Assembly: GCA_021234155.1 (NCBI GenBank)
Contig: JAJEKV010000017.1
Coordinates: 18,422,372 to 18,486,371 of the forward strand
Source: Isoetes taiwanensis
Lineage: Eukaryota; Streptophyta; Lycopodiopsida; Isoetales; Isoetaceae
Direction: 5' to 3'
Length of the DNA stretch: 64,000 nucleotides
In this document: positions 1 to 13,163 of the stretch, in pieces
Numbering within the stretch: position 1 is the stretch's first letter
Layout: each line of letters opens with the position of its first letter
The notes under the pieces: model-generated
What the model saw: the letters and a program-made list of their open reading frames with translations, nothing else
Databases searched by the model: none
Told to the model about the DNA's origin: nothing
Translations under genes and position numbers: made by a program

Positions 1-1446
1 TAATGGCAAGGCCACACATTAAAATTGGTAGCCTAATCTCCACAACCCATTCTAACAAGATATTACCCGCCCAATCCCGAACCTATCTCCTATCTAACTT
101 CAGTTAGTTGAGTTGATTTATTGTTCATGGAGGCCAAATAGTTTATCGGGGTCAATGGTTTTAAGAGAAAAAATTTGCTCGTATTAAGCCTACTAATGTC
201 TAGGCTAAGTATGTCCCCCTTCCACACAAATAATTCATTCCAGTCGGGATTCAATTACAAATTTAGACACATTATTTGGTGTCTGCACACCTTCCACACA
301 AATGATTCATTCGAGTCGGCATGCAATTACAAATTTAGACACGTTATGTGATAGCTGCAAGTGCTGAACAATGATAAAGTGTATGATGTCATCTTCTACA
401 GCTCCCATTTCACATCACTTATATGTTCCTGCAACCTATGTGCCCATCTCCTTATCACAATTTATGCCACTTACGTTGCATGGTCCTAATCTTGACCTTT
501 ACCAAGTTGCTAGCATTAAAAGTTTACTTATGCATTGTGTTTAGAGATTGCAGCAAGCCATTGAGATGAGAGGGCTTCAACATTCTATCTTAAGAGCCAA
601 CCTTTGTTCAATTCTAGAGCCTAGTTGTACTCAACATAAAAGCCTTTATTAAATTCTAGAGTTTAGTTGCCAGTAAGATTTAAGTCAATGCTAGACCATG
701 GCATGGCACTATATTTAGCAACTCAAAGTTGCAAGATCTACAATCACCCTAGCCATATCAGTATAGCAAAAACACAAAGGTCAAATGATAACTTCTTAAG
801 TAGGTAAAATAACATTGGACGGACGTTTAGTTTGATATCTTGTTCCGTTTCTTATCCCTTTAAGTGGTTAAAGTTGTTAAATGCATTTGCCGTTTGTCAC
901 AGTTGCAAACAACATTGCCCTGCAATTATTATTGATTGGTTGTTTATATTGATCTCATAAGAAAATCAAGCAATCAATATCATTCAATATATCTATAGTT
1001 ACCAGCTTAGAAAATCTATTTTAGGCCATATTAGATTCTCAAGTTTACAAGTCCATGTTTATCAATTTCAAGATTATGCCAACCATTCATGTTGACCAAT
1101 TTCTAGATCGTACTTTATGACGTCAAATCAAGTTCATTGATACTTGCTGGGTGTGACATAGGTCCATCCGCGACACCCATGCAGAAACAAAGAGTCAAGT
1201 TCCCTTCTACAAATGATACTTGATGACCTTGCCAGTTATTACTATTCTCATCCATTTTTCCAAAGATGCATGAAAAATAGACTAAAAAACGTGTCCAATC
1301 TGCTGGAGATCAAGTTGTGAGCAGCTTTATCCTCACACAGGAACTCATCTCAACAGGAGAACATCATCAGGCTTTAGGAGTCAAAAAGGAGAGAATTGGA
1401 TTACCCTACGTATAGCTTCAGCTTGCTAATGCTTAAGATGTTCATG
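1..1446. other. 3' flank of dapF, no gene seen
   Basis: AT-rich sequence downstream of the diaminopimelate epimerase stop codon. I see no coding segment with plausible splice sites on either strand. The only structure noticed is the short tandem repeat at 217-359. The 3' UTR of dapF must lie in the right-hand part, but I could not fix its end. Confidence 0.5.
217..359. repeat. 72-bp tandem repeat, two copies
   Basis: Two adjacent copies of about 70 bp, each starting near 'ccttccacacaaat' and containing 'caattacaaatttagacac', with a few substitutions between them. Non-coding and of unknown origin. Confidence 0.75.
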
Positions 1447-4400
1447 TTAAACCAATGCAGTACCAATGAAGACTTCTTCTGCGGGACCTGTCATGTAGAC
1501 ATGGTTGTTTTCTTCTTTCCATTCAATCTCCAACGGACCACCTGGTAAATCCACTCGGCATTTCTGTTCACGTCACATGATTTAGTCAAATATCCAATGA
1601 AATAGAAATGCCAAATGTCACAATGAAGCAATGGTTTTCTATTTATGAATAGAAAAGCCAATCAAAGTTAAAAAAAATTGAATTATGCTTATGATGTGTG
1701 TTGTAGTCCGCGAGAATGTAAATCATTACTATGATTAAAGTCAAACATCTGGAGGAAACAAATCTTTACCCTGTCTGCTCGACCCTCCAGGACCGCAGCC
1801 ACTAAGAGTGCGCATGCACCAGTTCCACAAGCAAGTGTAGCTCCTATAGAACAGGAAAGAAAATTACATTTACCACTCATAACATGGTGTAACAGCATAC
1901 AGGGAAGGAAGATTCATAATCTCTATGGGCTCAACTTGGGGCTCGGACGAGCTCATGGGAACAGAAGAATTGTTGCATTGTTGAGGAGGGAAATCAGGCG
2001 TTGGAACCACGCCAATGCTGGTTAAGGAAAAATAATACCACCTTAAGATGCAAGTATAAGCATGTTCTCATTGTTCAGATTTTCAAATTAAGATGTCTTG
2101 CTCCCACCCAAACCTCAAAACAAAATGGATGTTATTCTTTTGTCTAACGGTTCAGGCAGAGGAAATCTAACACAGTTGAATTCAATCACTATAATTTACG
2201 AATGTCCCCTGCTTCAGAAACACGCTTCAAGTCTGGGGTGAGCCATTTCAGAAACCCCTGGATGCTTATATGGCAGAACGAGGCCGCTCATTTTTGTTTA
2301 AATTAGCTCTAAACAGTTGTTTAAAAATAAGATGCCTCTCTGTGAACTGAACTAGAGTATATGTTAGAGCTATGGGTCATGGCCTGCAAAAACCCACTCT
2401 TGCCCAGATGTGAAACTCCAGTCCATCCTACTTGAACTTCAGATATTACTTTATGTGATTCTACAACCTTTATATCTCTTCCATTCAGCTGAGATAGCAG
2501 ACAAAGTATGGACAATTTAATATCTCCCTGAATCATGTGAATGCAACATTTACCTGCACCCCGTTCCCAAACCTTCATTCTTAAATGAGATCTTGACAGA
2601 ACTTGAACAAACTCTGAAAACCAAACAAATTTGGCATAAATAGCATATCCAAGTATAGTTAACCTCAAAAATATAAATTCGTTATAAGCTCATGAACTTC
2701 AAATATAACATCAAAAACAGCTGCCCTAAGTACCATACCAGTATTTGTTCTAGATGGGAATGCCTCGTGGTTTTCAAATAATGGACCAATTTCAGGTAAC
2801 TTTAGAGTATTGAGATCCAAATTCTGTATAGAACAGTATACAGGCAGTTATTTATTTTACCATTAAGAACCAAGTACATGCCGCAACCATCTTCAAGCAT
2901 TGAATGAAGCTTTCAATAAGCTTTCCAACTTCCAAGCTAAGACAAAAAGTCATGGCTCTCTTATTATGTGGTGACAAGGTTAAAAAGTGGTGTATGTGCA
3001 TGCTCTTCCATTAGTATTCACATAATATAACTTTCCAAATTATGACCCTTAGGATTAGGTGGACAACATATAATCCAAATTGTGTTTCATGGTTCCACAT
3101 TTAAAGTGCAACTTTACATACATGTAGTGCGAGCAAATAACTGTGCAAATCGTACCTCAGCACCCTCCTGACCAAACGTAATGCAATGGGGATTTCCCAT
3201 GCTTACACAGGTGACAATCCACTTAGTTTGGCCTATAAGCAAGGGAGCCTTAATGACAGCACCATCCCTTGTAGGAGGAATCTTTGTGGGTATATTGACG
3301 GAGTTTAGAATAGGTGGTCCCATGTCTACTGCAACCTGCATCCGCCAAACAATCAGCAACTAATCAACTAGAAAGTAACTCTCTACTTATGATTAAGAAA
3401 GAAAGTTGAATGCAGATATTAAACTTGTCAATTAGAGTTCCATATCCCAACAGTCAAACATAGTCACCATTGATAATATGGACATAAAAAGATGAGGATG
3501 GATATAGCATATATTATACAGAAGCAGCAACAGAGTTGGCTGCTTTTCCAATTTGTAAAGGATTTTTACTGTGCTTTCGCTTGCAACCCCTTTTGCAAAA
3601 ACTGACACCATGATTAATTCTTTGTCTTGATAAGTCGCAACTCTCATCATCAATACCGAAAAATATACAATATACTAACATGGATAGTTAAGCTACCTGA
3701 CCATCTGCTTGAAGCTTTGGAATTATTGGCCCAGCAAGTGTATGTATATTATAGCTGCAAGCAAAGAAGAGTTATTAACAGTTATTTTACTTCATTTACT
3801 ATATAAAATACCTTCTCGGTTGATTTATGCCTTCAAGTTTGGCAACAAAGCGAGCCATGCATCGAATGCCATTCCCGCACATCTATTATAAAAGGGAAGA
3901 AAATATATGTACATGTTTATACTGGAAAATGTATCGCGTACATTTATCATTAACGAAGATTTGAGCATTAGGGAAATACCTCTGGCTCACTACCATCTGA
4001 ATTAAAGATACGCATGGAGTAGTCGCTGCCATTAACTGCAGGCATAGCAAAAATAACACCATCTGCACCAACTCCAAAGTTTCTGTTACAAATTTTGACA
4101 GCTTCATCTTGGGAGACTTTAGGATCCAGAGTATCGCGATTATCTATCTGCAAATTTCAGATAATAGCCTAACATTACAATAACAAAACATAAGATTTGA
4201 TCATGTTATATATATATTGAAATGAGCAGCTGCAAGCACATTTTCAAGATAATGGAAAGCTGAACACTCAGGGGAGTAAAGCGGCACTTATATCTTCGTC
4301 TTGCTTCATTATGTAACTTTTCATACAGTATCCAAAGATGCAAAGAGCACCAGTTATGCCGCAAAATGGTTGGTATGATAAAGATTGCAAAGCTTTTTAC

Positions 4401-5711
4401 AAACAACTAAAACATGCTTTGGCTTTTAGCCCTGATACAATAACTGCAAAGGGAAACTTGAAGCCAAAGTTGAAGAGGATATGTTGAACCTGCTGTATAG
4501 CAGTGAGTCTACGAAGATTTGGAAGAAAATGTTAGCAGTGTTACATCTCTTGTAGATGTTAAGAATCAGCAAATTGGCTAGAGGTTGAAATCTTTTTTCT
4601 TCTATGTTTCTCTTATTAAGTCAGCCATACAACAGTTACATATAACAGTTAAATACTGGAAAAACTAAGGATTGCGAAGCTCTTCGTGCTGAAATGCTTA
4701 TACATGGGATTGGAACATTTGCCCTATCATTACAGACCAATTTGAAGGGGATCCAATAATCGCGGCAGCTTATGAGCTATTATGACCTCTGCTCATCTAT
4801 GAACTCTCGCAAATGATCGAGCATCCATAAGGAAAATGCAAGAATGAATCCAGATCTTAGGCAATCAGTAAGGACAAGCTGGAGCAGAAGGACAATGTGG
4901 AAGACATATTAAATGCTAGTTATTTTCTAGTTATATTCAATGCGCCTAACAGGTCTAATTTGTTGTATTTATTTGGTCTCATAGACCCTCGGGTCTTTAT
5001 TAGATGTCAATAAAATCCCTTTCTCTTTCTTTCTTTATGTTAAATGCCGAAGGACAATGCCTTCAAACAGGCCTACGCATGTTGTACTCATTATGAAGCG
5101 AGCACTTTTGTGTTTAGATATTTCAGAAGGTTGAGCCAGGGATTCAATCACAACGTGAATATCAGAAGCCATTAGCTGTGTCAACAATCAGTTGCATACA
5201 GACAGAATATGCAATTTGAAGGGATTGAATGTACCAGTAGAAAATCGTTGCCTAGGCCTTGATACTTGACGAAACTTATAAGCTTCTGCATCAAAAGAAT
5301 AACTATGACTTCAGCCCAAACTCAAACACAAGTTTAATCTAAAGCAACAACTGATTCTGATGATCTACAAGCGCGAATAATTAGTTGTCAGTAACAGAGA
5401 AAATTTAGACAATACGTGCATCTATTTGTTATAGATTCAACATGCTTAAGATCGACAAAAACTCACAATGGGCTACATACTTTGTTACTTTTCATTGCTG
5501 CCAAATGATCGACTGATTTTTCCTGCACTACAGCCACTGGCTGAAGTGCTCTTCTCACCGAAAAAATAGCGACCTTATGCCGGAGAGGAAACTGCAAGGA
5601 TATGGACAGCTTATTGGGAGAAACACGATTTGACCAACAAAATGGAGAGAAGGAAAGGGTCGAGCAGCGATGTGCTTCCATTATGAATGCTGTAGGCATA
5701 GACAAAGACAA
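1447..5711 (-). CDS. dapF: Diaminopimelate epimerase, plastid-targeted
   Basis: Converts LL- to meso-diaminopimelate, the penultimate step of plastid lysine synthesis. Ten exons join in frame: 5481-5711, 5235-5285, 3980-4147, 3812-3882, 3697-3754, 3156-3335, 2739-2823, 2554-2613, 1770-1843 and 1447-1563. They give 1,095 nt (364 aa), about the length I recall for the Arabidopsis enzyme, and all introns are GT-AG. The first ~60 residues are rich in Ser and basic residues, as in a chloroplast transit peptide. Visible family motifs are KYQGLGNDF (start of the catalytic domain), [20 protein letters not shown] (catalytic Cys ~152), [23 protein letters not shown] and ACGTGAC (catalytic Cys ~307), ending in [11 protein letters not shown] and [12 protein letters not shown]. 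Both acid/base cysteines are present and no lesion was found, so the gene looks functional. The first ATG of exon 1 was taken as start because it gives a full transit peptide. Confidence 0.96.
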
Positions 5712-7254
5712 TACTTAGTAACAAGTGCAGAATTAATTCCTTTTACAATTCTATATATATCTAATCAAATTTTTTCACAGTCTTGTTTCCAGGTTTTTCA
5801 AACGGGGTTTGGATTTTCACGACGATGGCTAAGCATCGCAATATGCATGGTAGTCTAGAATAGAGGCCATTGAAGTATGGAAGAATGCTAGGAACCAAAA
5901 TGTAGTAATAGCATTGAACATAGTGGATAAATTGACCTAAACTATGGGAAATGCACGCTTGGGTGAAGTTAGGGTGGGGATAGAGAAGTTAGATTCACGA
6001 AGCTTACTTTGTCATGATTGTCTAGTGGAGTTTGATGGTGTACTTCTGATGCTGTGTAATGGAATGTGTTCTGAGGCAATAAAGCAAATAACAATAGTTA
6101 TGTGCAAGCACCAAACATCTTTGTTAAATTGTGGATAAATTTTATTCTCTATATATACATACCAATTGACTGTAACATTGCTCTCGAGTTTGAATTTTGC
6201 ACGAAGTCAAATTGCTTGGTAAATATAGCAGGCAGTTAACTTCTTGAAACATTGAATGTACAAATGTAGTCACTAGATTGGATGAAGCTTAATTTGTTTC
6301 TTTATGCATGTTTTGGTCATCTCCAACTAACATGGTAATAAGATCTACAAGAAATTTATTGCGGCGGCCAAGAACATTTCATTTGTCCAGCCCAGTGCAA
6401 AGGCCACCTTGTATATAAGATATTCGATGCAAAAGTTAAGGCTTGGCACCCCTGAAGGAGAATGTGCACCTTTTTTCATGGTTGGAGACTCTTTCTACAT
6501 TTGTGGGAAGTGCATATTCAAACACTTTGCTATGGAGTTGATATCGCCTATTGTGTTCCTAACAGCTCAAGCCAAGTTGGATTTAATTCCTACTAGTTAT
6601 GGTGCCCGGCGTTGCCGGGCTTTAGCGAGTTTCAACGCCGGACTTTAGCGAGTTTTTGCAGGGATGACTGGCTTGTAGTTGCATTATGTTCGTTTATGAG
6701 GTCTTTTTATGGTGTAATGTTAAAGAAGCAATACTATTGTAGTTGGAGATTGATGGGCTTGGCAACAATTGTTATGAATTAAAATGGTAGAAGTGATGTA
6801 AGGGATGCAAGTGATGTAAGTGATGATTGAGGATGCAAAACCTTTTGGTATAAGGGATGCAAGTGATGTAAGTCATGATTGAGGATGTAGAACTTTTTGG
6901 TATTATATGACTATGCTTAAAGAGGGAGATAAGATTTAACATTGAGTGGGACTCGATGTTGAATTCTAGTAGCAACTGAGGCAAGTTAAAGTGCATTTAT
7001 ATCCGTCAACGTAAGCAAATAGTTTTGTTCCTAGAACAAAACTCTGTATAAGGTGCACTATATAAAGTCAATATTGGCAGCAATTTATTCAATAACGGAA
7101 TGATATCACAGCTCCAATCAACTTTTAAATACCGTGTTTGTGCATTGCAATTGACAGCTTGACACAACGACATTTGTGAACAAAATATTTCTTTTGGATG
7201 CACATTTGCGGACAAAATATTTCTCTTGGATGCATTTCTCCAACAATTCACAGC
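5712..7254. other. Intergenic, dapF promoter side, no gene seen
   Basis: Holds the 5' flank of dapF and the 3' flank of the next minus-strand gene. Short open frames here have no coding character or splice context. A GC-rich patch at 6,600-6,655 contains an imperfect palindrome (gcccggcgttgccgggc) and a direct repeat of 'ctttagcgagttt'. A 53-bp tandem repeat follows at about 6,795-6,905. Confidence 0.45.
6795..6905. repeat. 53-bp tandem repeat, two copies
   Basis: Two adjacent copies sharing 'gggatgcaagtgatgtaagt' followed by 'gatgattgaggatg' and a 'tttttggtat'-like end. Non-coding. The copies differ at a handful of positions. Confidence 0.7.
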
Positions 7255-8418
7255 TCACTCAAATTTGACATAAACGTGTTCTTGTGTGCAGTAAATACGC
7301 ATGCATTTTAAACAAAGAGGGCTGTCTATTTCTGGTAACTCTGAATTACTACTAACAATAGAGGCATCAAGACCCATACTTCGTTGGACCGGTCTGTCAA
7401 GTGCACTTGCAGCAATTAAGGGATCAGTTTGAACATGTCTAAAGTCATTGCTTAGAGAAGTGTCGCCAATTGGCTCTGGAGGAGCAGGTATCAGTCCATC
7501 TAACTGAGGAATACCCACACCTAACTGTTGGGCAACAAACTGCTGCCAAGAAAAACCCTGGGATGGTCCTAGCAATATAGCATTGTTAAAACCTGTGATG
7601 AAGAAGATCGCAAGCTGGTTGTGATGGCAATCATTTGAGAATAATTAAGCCAAGATGCCCATTTGAAATTGAAACATAGTTCTAAAAATATTAGAAGAAT
7701 ACTAAACATGGTATCTAACCTTATAGTTCTAGAAATATTCGAAGAATACTAAACATGGTATCTAATGAGAGACTAATGAGAGACGACAACCTTAAATTAC
7801 CGTCAGCATTGTTCAAGAAGTGTAATTTGTAACCCATCGTGCCCTGCATATAAAACTCAACTCAAGTTAAATACAAATACTGTGGATAAGCCAATCTGTA
7901 TGATGACGAACTTATCTGCAAATCATCACAATCAAGTTTCCTATCAAGCATAGTATTTCTGATCTATATTTTTGGCCAGAACTTAGAAGCATACATATGC
8001 TGTACATCCTCTATGGGAGCTGCATTTACACATGCATTGACCTTTCAAATAAAAGTACAACAATTCTGCATTAATAGACATTGCTTTACAAAGCCAAGAA
8101 AGACAGACATATGAAACAACATATTTCAACATGAGACAGGTTTTTTTTACCTGATCAAATTGAAGCTCCATTTACATTGTCCCCACCTGCTTGTCTTCAT
8201 CAGAAGAACCGGAATGTAAAAGCACAGAATAATGCATGTTTGCCCTAAATGGCGCCATTGCACTGTTCCATATCTGCCATTCCTTCTGATTCTTAGAGGA
8301 TCTTTCTATTAACAAACAAAAAACTGCCCACTTAAAATAACAGACATAAAAATTTCTAATATGGACAATTGCAAATAACAGCGAGAATTAGTTTGAGCAA
8401 ACCATGAACCTCGGACAT
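7255..8418 (-). CDS. Unknown 171-aa protein, four exons
   Basis: I do not recognise the family. A gene model with consistent phases is 8403-8418, 8187-8305, 7801-7843 and 7255-7592, total 516 nt (171 aa plus stop), with canonical GT and AG borders. The 16-nt first exon (ATG, MSEVH) is the weakest part; it was chosen because its phase fits the good pyrimidine-rich acceptor at 8306. The protein starts hydrophilic (ERSSKNQKEWQIWNS), has a hydrophobic stretch around 'HYSVLLHSG', a Gly/Asn-rich centre (YKLHFLNNADGFNNAILLG) and a Pro-rich 'LIPAPPEPIGD' before an acidic, Ser-rich end. There is no signal peptide or membrane helix. A 45-bp duplication lies in the third intron, around 7,680-7,770. Alternative start sites upstream cannot be excluded. 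Confidence 0.5.
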
Positions 8419-10117
8419 GAAAATATGCAGTGCACTAACCTTATTAAAATTTGACATTACAGGATGTCCTATAAAAAAAAAGTGTGAATCAATGGCCTGT
8501 TTGCCGGAATAGAGCCTGTCCAAATAGCACTATGTTTAGAGTTTCGTGGCAATTACAATCCAATATGAAGAAGTTACTCACCTTCGCATCCATCAGAAGT
8601 GATTTACAAAGAGAAAGCAGAGGCTGACAATAGGTAGCTGGACGACCCAAAAAATTAAAGGCATAAGCCTACCTTTTGTTTAAGAACCGACCTGCTTCCG
8701 CCTTTACTGCCAGAAGAAATTACGCTCAGGGATCGTGAGCCTGGAAGCCAAGAATTGCCTCTAAAAGCTTGGCTGCACTCCAGAATCTGTTATACACCAG
8801 CATGCACGCATACATCGAAGGCCAGCATGCTAAATCCGGCCAGTATGATTTAGGGTTCTTTTTTAACCGGCTAGCATGCACGGCTCCATCTCCATCGCCA
8901 TCTGCAAGAATCATGTCCCCTCATCCAACCAACTATCAAGAATCATACTCGATTTTGGACTTAATTTTTGGATCACTCAGAGTTTTTTTTTCGGCGTCTG
9001 AAATCCTCAAAATCTTAGAAAATCAGGTTTAGAAAAAAATCCAAAAACATTTTCCTCCATGCCGGAAAAACCCAAATTAACAAGATTGATTGTGTTCATA
9101 ACAATTCAAGTCATATTGGACTTAATTATATGCATCAATATAGTAGGAAATTGTGGTTTGTGAATTTTCCTCATTTTCTTCTAGCAGGGGCCTATGACAA
9201 ATGCTTCTATTTATAGTAATCACTAATTTATTGGATAGCAAATTTGATGATCGCGAGGGTAAAACAATTGTGATGATATCTAATCTTTTTTACATAGGTA
9301 TACCTTCTAATATTGTTGGTCTATCCGTCACAATTCATTTTGTGGACTTGTTTAGGAATGAGGATGGAATAAGTGATGTCCTTGTCAAAATGTGCATGGC
9401 CTCCAGTTAGCAGTTAGTGAGGTAGATAAAGGTGTGCACGTCCTAGATTTTGGGTGTTGTAGAATAGTTTATTATACCATTACACCCACGTAATTTAGTT
9501 GTACTAACATGTTAGATATTAAACTACTGTTGTGTCATTGCACACTTTATTCATTTGAAATTCTAGAGCTGGCAAAAAAGTGTTGAAGGTCTACACAGCC
9601 AAGCTATGGCCCGAATAAAGAGAACCAAAAACCCAGATGTTGCTTGAAGATCTATCTCTCTGTCAGTCTGTTTCTTGATAAACCTGGATTCTGGACTTTG
9701 AAACATCAATGTCCTATAAAATAGTACACATGAGCATTTTGCACTCATTTTGGGCTTCCAATATGCTATCGGAAACCTTAGCTATCGCAGCAGACCAGAC
9801 TTGCAGGGGAACGCAGTTTGGATCTAGTTGCTCTGGAACGCGACTGCTGCCAGATTCAATCCACTCTTCTCGCTGCCGTTTCAATCTATTCTTCTCGAAG
9901 AAAATTGGGGAAAAGATAACGGTGCTTTTCGGAATCAAAATCCATCTTGGGCCTTTGAATTTGACAACGGCAAGTAAGGCGCCCCCCGTTAGATTGCTCG
10001 ACGGAGGCGATTGATAAAAGAAAACGTGGCATACGAGCGTGCACCTGGATTGCGACGGAGAACGACGAAAAAAAAAAAAGAAAAAAGAATACTATGCTAT
10101 AAATCTTAGCAAGCAAA
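8419..10117. other. Intergenic, no gene supported
   Basis: Between the small unknown gene and the repeat block. The minus strand at about 9,714-9,940 has an open frame with charged, protein-like composition (contains KRQREEWIESGSSRVPEQLD). I found no homology cue or splice partner, so it is not called as a gene. The rest is AT-rich with homopolymer runs. Confidence 0.35.
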
Positions 10118-10250
10118 AATAGCATCGATCCGAGCCATCGGATCGTCATTCTGGGAAGGGACGAGCTACTATATAAGGCTCTTTCCTCTTTCGGACCGGT
10201 TATCGGGGTCTTCTCACATCACTATTCTCGTTGCTTCCCTTGGCTCTCTC
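10118..10250 (+). promoter_or_regulatory. TATA-bearing palindromic promoter-like element, copy 1
   Basis: Contains the perfect 8-bp inverted repeat CGATCCGA-gcca-TCGGATCG (10,126-10,145), followed by 'attctgggaagggacgag' and a TATA box (ctatataagg) near 10,169-10,178. The next ~60 bp are a pyrimidine-rich leader-like stretch. The same block recurs almost unchanged at 19.1 kb, so it behaves as a duplicated promoter or a repeat terminus. Activity is inferred from the TATA box and its position only. No downstream protein-coding gene was found. Confidence 0.55.
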
Positions 10251-10435
10251 CATCCTTTTTTCTCCTCTTTGGAGATTTGCTCTTTCTCTTTTTCCTTTTT
10301 AGATTGCTCTTCCTCTTTTCTTCCCTTTTAGATTGCTCTTCCTCTTTCCTTCCCTTTTGGCTTGCTTTTTCTCATGGTTTCTTGAAAGGAATTTCTTTGC
10401 TTTGCATGCTATGCAGAGGGTTCACAATCTGAGCC

Positions 10436-10925
10436 GTGATTTCTTCTTTCTTCGCGCAATTTCTTCGTGAATGCTGGCTGATTTGTGCATGTCAATTGAA
10501 GGAGTCGCTTTTGTTGCATGCATCTAGTCCAGATTGTTTTTTTTTTTCGGATGGTGCTCATCGATTGTTTTTGTTTTTTGCACAGATAGTAGACGGGTTA
10601 TTTCCTCACAGGGACACCAATGGTTTGGAAGCGGCCCTGGTATCTTTCTTTGCAGTATTTTGTTGCATGCAGGGCAGATTCGTCAGCATCGAATCAATTC
10701 CTAGAGATTTGGGCAGCTCCGGCATCTGAGAAGTCTTCATCTTGCTTTGCCAGTTTCTATGCATTTTACAGGCGTGATTCAGTCTTCCTTAGCACAATTG
10801 CCTCGTGCATGCTGGCTGATTTATGCATGTCAATTGCAGGCGTAATGTTTCTTGCATGCATCTCTGGTCCAGGTTGGTTTTTCGGATGGAATCCTTCAAT
10901 TGCTTTCTGGATTTTGCACAGATAA
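10436..10925. repeat. Diverged ~335-bp tandem duplication
   Basis: Two copies offset by about 335 bp. Both contain 'ctggctgattt(g/a)tgcatgtcaattg', then 'ttgcatgcatct', 'tttttcggatgg' and 'ttttgcacagata'. Between markers the copies differ by substitutions and small indels. It may be a transcribed leader or intron of the promoter-like element at 10.1 kb. No coding signal. Confidence 0.7.
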
Positions 10926-10989
10926 CATATGGTTGATGTGTTAGGGTGTAGGTTTGTCATCTTATGGATGAGGGTTCGAGCCCTGGTAT

Positions 10990-11095
10990 TGTCAATCCAT
11001 TTTGGGTTTCGCTTTAGTTGGTTAAGTTTAATATTCCCGCTAACCCATTTTGTTTTTAGCTTTAGTTGGTTGAGTTTAATATTCCCGCTAACGTA
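10990..11095. repeat. 52-bp tandem repeat with a tRNA-like B-box upstream
   Basis: Two copies of 'agctttagttggttgagttt' + 'aatattcccgctaac' type sequence lie side by side. Just upstream at about 10,975 is 'gggttcgagccctgg', which resembles a pol III B box. No matching A box at normal spacing was convincing, so a SINE is not called. Confidence 0.55.
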
Positions 11096-11747
11096 CGCTT
11101 CTTCTCTTGTAGTCATTGTACAGACTTCGCTTTCCCGGGCCTCATCTCGTCTACTTATGTTGTTATCCTCTCGTCATAGATAGCTTTAACTGGGCTCCTC
11201 TTGCCAACTTATATTTTTTTATCCTCTCATATTTGACCAAGCTTTTTCTATTCTATTATCTGCATGCTCATTTACAGATATTTATTTGACCCTTATTATC
11301 TATGTCTCTCTTGCTTCTCTAATCTTGATCCTCTATTTTGGCACCCTATGTCTCAACCCATTAAATTAATGCATTCATTTCGTTCTTCTGGATTTATTGT
11401 GGTCTTTTTATATTTAAAGCATATCTTTATTTTTCTATATGGGTTTATATCTCACCAATCCAAGACATTTAGGGTTTGCAGATATTCATTTTCAACTCTA
11501 GTGGTGCTCCTTGGTTCGATGCATGGGAGGGGTTAGCGCACTTCTCCTCATGCTAGACTTCATGTTCTATCTTGCGCTTGGGATTTTTTCACCTTGCTGT
11601 CGTCTTCGCTCTCTCCACTCTTCCTTCCACACAACTGTCCTGCCCATAACCATCTCCACTCTTTTGTCGACCTGGCCCACTTTGATCACTTTCAGGCTCA
11701 TCTATAGCAACATCTCAGCTTCCTCTTCTCGGGTTTGCCTCCGACCA

Positions 11748-11907
<160 letters not shown>

Positions 11908-12374
11908 CATCGACCCACATGCTCCAAATTTTTTTATCTCTCGCTATCTGGGAGAGATAATTTTTATCTGCCATATAGCCACGAGATAGCGAGATAATAA
12001 TCTCTCGTAGCCTAACAAGGCTAGTTAAGAGGAAAAAAAAAAGCGGCCAAACTTTTCCTGCCTAAAAATTTTCTGGGATCCCTCTTTTTTCCGGATCCCC
12101 TGTTTCCTGGTTATGGCCGCTTCCGGATCCCCTGCTTCCTGCAAAGGTTATGGCAGCCGTTTCTGGTTATGGCAGCCTGCTTCTGGTTATGGCGGCCGCT
12201 TGCAGCCTTTTCTTTTGTTATGTCTATTCTTTGTTTTCTTTGTTGTTTTCTTTGTTTTCTTTGGTCCTGTTCACAGCAGAGTTTGCAGTCCTGTTCACAG
12301 CAACGATGTTGAATAATCCTTGTTACGGCATAAGCTTATCCTGAATACCCTGAAGAATGAGGAATTTTTTGTCC

Positions 12375-13163
12375 AGATCATGGTCTTGATGTCTGTGCTA
12401 GCTTTCCATGCAATAGAGTCACTGCATCTTCTAACTAACTGCAGAGATTCTGCTAAGGGGGAAAGATTTTCACAGCTCTTGAGTATGGCCACAAACGTCA
12501 AGAAAGTCTCTGTTTTTGGAAATAAGGTTACCTTCTTCCAGATCATTTGTCATCTCCAGGTACTCTGCTGCAGAGTTGTGAAATTAATCCCATCGATTCA
12601 GTTGAGGCAAAGCATAGTGGTTTGATGCTCCAACTTGTAGGATTCACGCATAGAGGATTAGGACAGTGATTTTGGCACTAGAACCGACTTATGAAACAAA
12701 TATCCTGCAAGAACTTGAGTTAGAATTTCACGAGTCATGTGATTGCACAAGGCTAGGATTGAAGCCAATAACGAGGCCATTCCAAGGGGCTGGTGAAAAG
12801 GCAAGTTGGAAGGAGTTAACAGTAACCTCCTCAATCCAAACTCCTGGTTCTGCTCCCATTCTTTGTTTAATCATGTCCTTTCATCGTAGCCTAAAATATA
12901 ATTCAAGTGATATAAAATATGCAATATCAATGCTTGAACTAACTCCATTATATTGTAGTTATGGAGCCATTGCATGAGGAGGAAGGAGCCACATTTGAAG
13001 CATTTACATCTATTTCCATGCCATAGCAGAACCTTGCAGCAAGCTCAAATGTTTCTGGCCCTCCTGGAAGACCTTCTAGCTTAATAAAATCGCCTTCTGT
13101 GTCCCTTGATTCAAAAACCAGTCTATTTAACAGCCCACTTCGAGATAACAAAGGGAACTTCAC
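12375..13163 (-). pseudogene. NPH3/RPT2-type BTB protein gene fragment, frameshifted
   Basis: NPH3/RPT2 proteins are plant BTB adaptors of cullin-3 ligases in phototropic and related signalling. The right-hand piece (about 12,960-13,163) encodes KFPLLSRSGLLNRLVFES and LEGLPGGPETFELAARFCYG, the end of a BTB domain. After an intron-like gap, 12,400-12,590 encodes AAEYLEMTNDLEEGNLIS, then TFLTFVAILKSCENLSPLAE and LQLVRRCSDSIAWKAS, the start of the NPH3 domain. A one-base frame change separates the NLIS and KTETFL parts. The BTB start and most of the NPH3 domain are missing. The order and intron gap are those of a genomic copy, not a processed one. A GC-richer stretch at 13,229-13,474 beside it is unexplained. 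Confidence 0.8.

Noticed and set aside
8726-9032. Short open frames on both strands around 8.7-9.0 kb as a first exon of the small gene
   Set aside because: No donor site gives a phase matching the 8,305 acceptor better than the short exon at 8,403-8,418.
10966-10992. Possible tRNA or SINE (B-box-like ggttcgagccc)
   Set aside because: No A box at proper spacing and no cloverleaf could be drawn. The same applies to B-box-like strings near 31,830 and 36,845.
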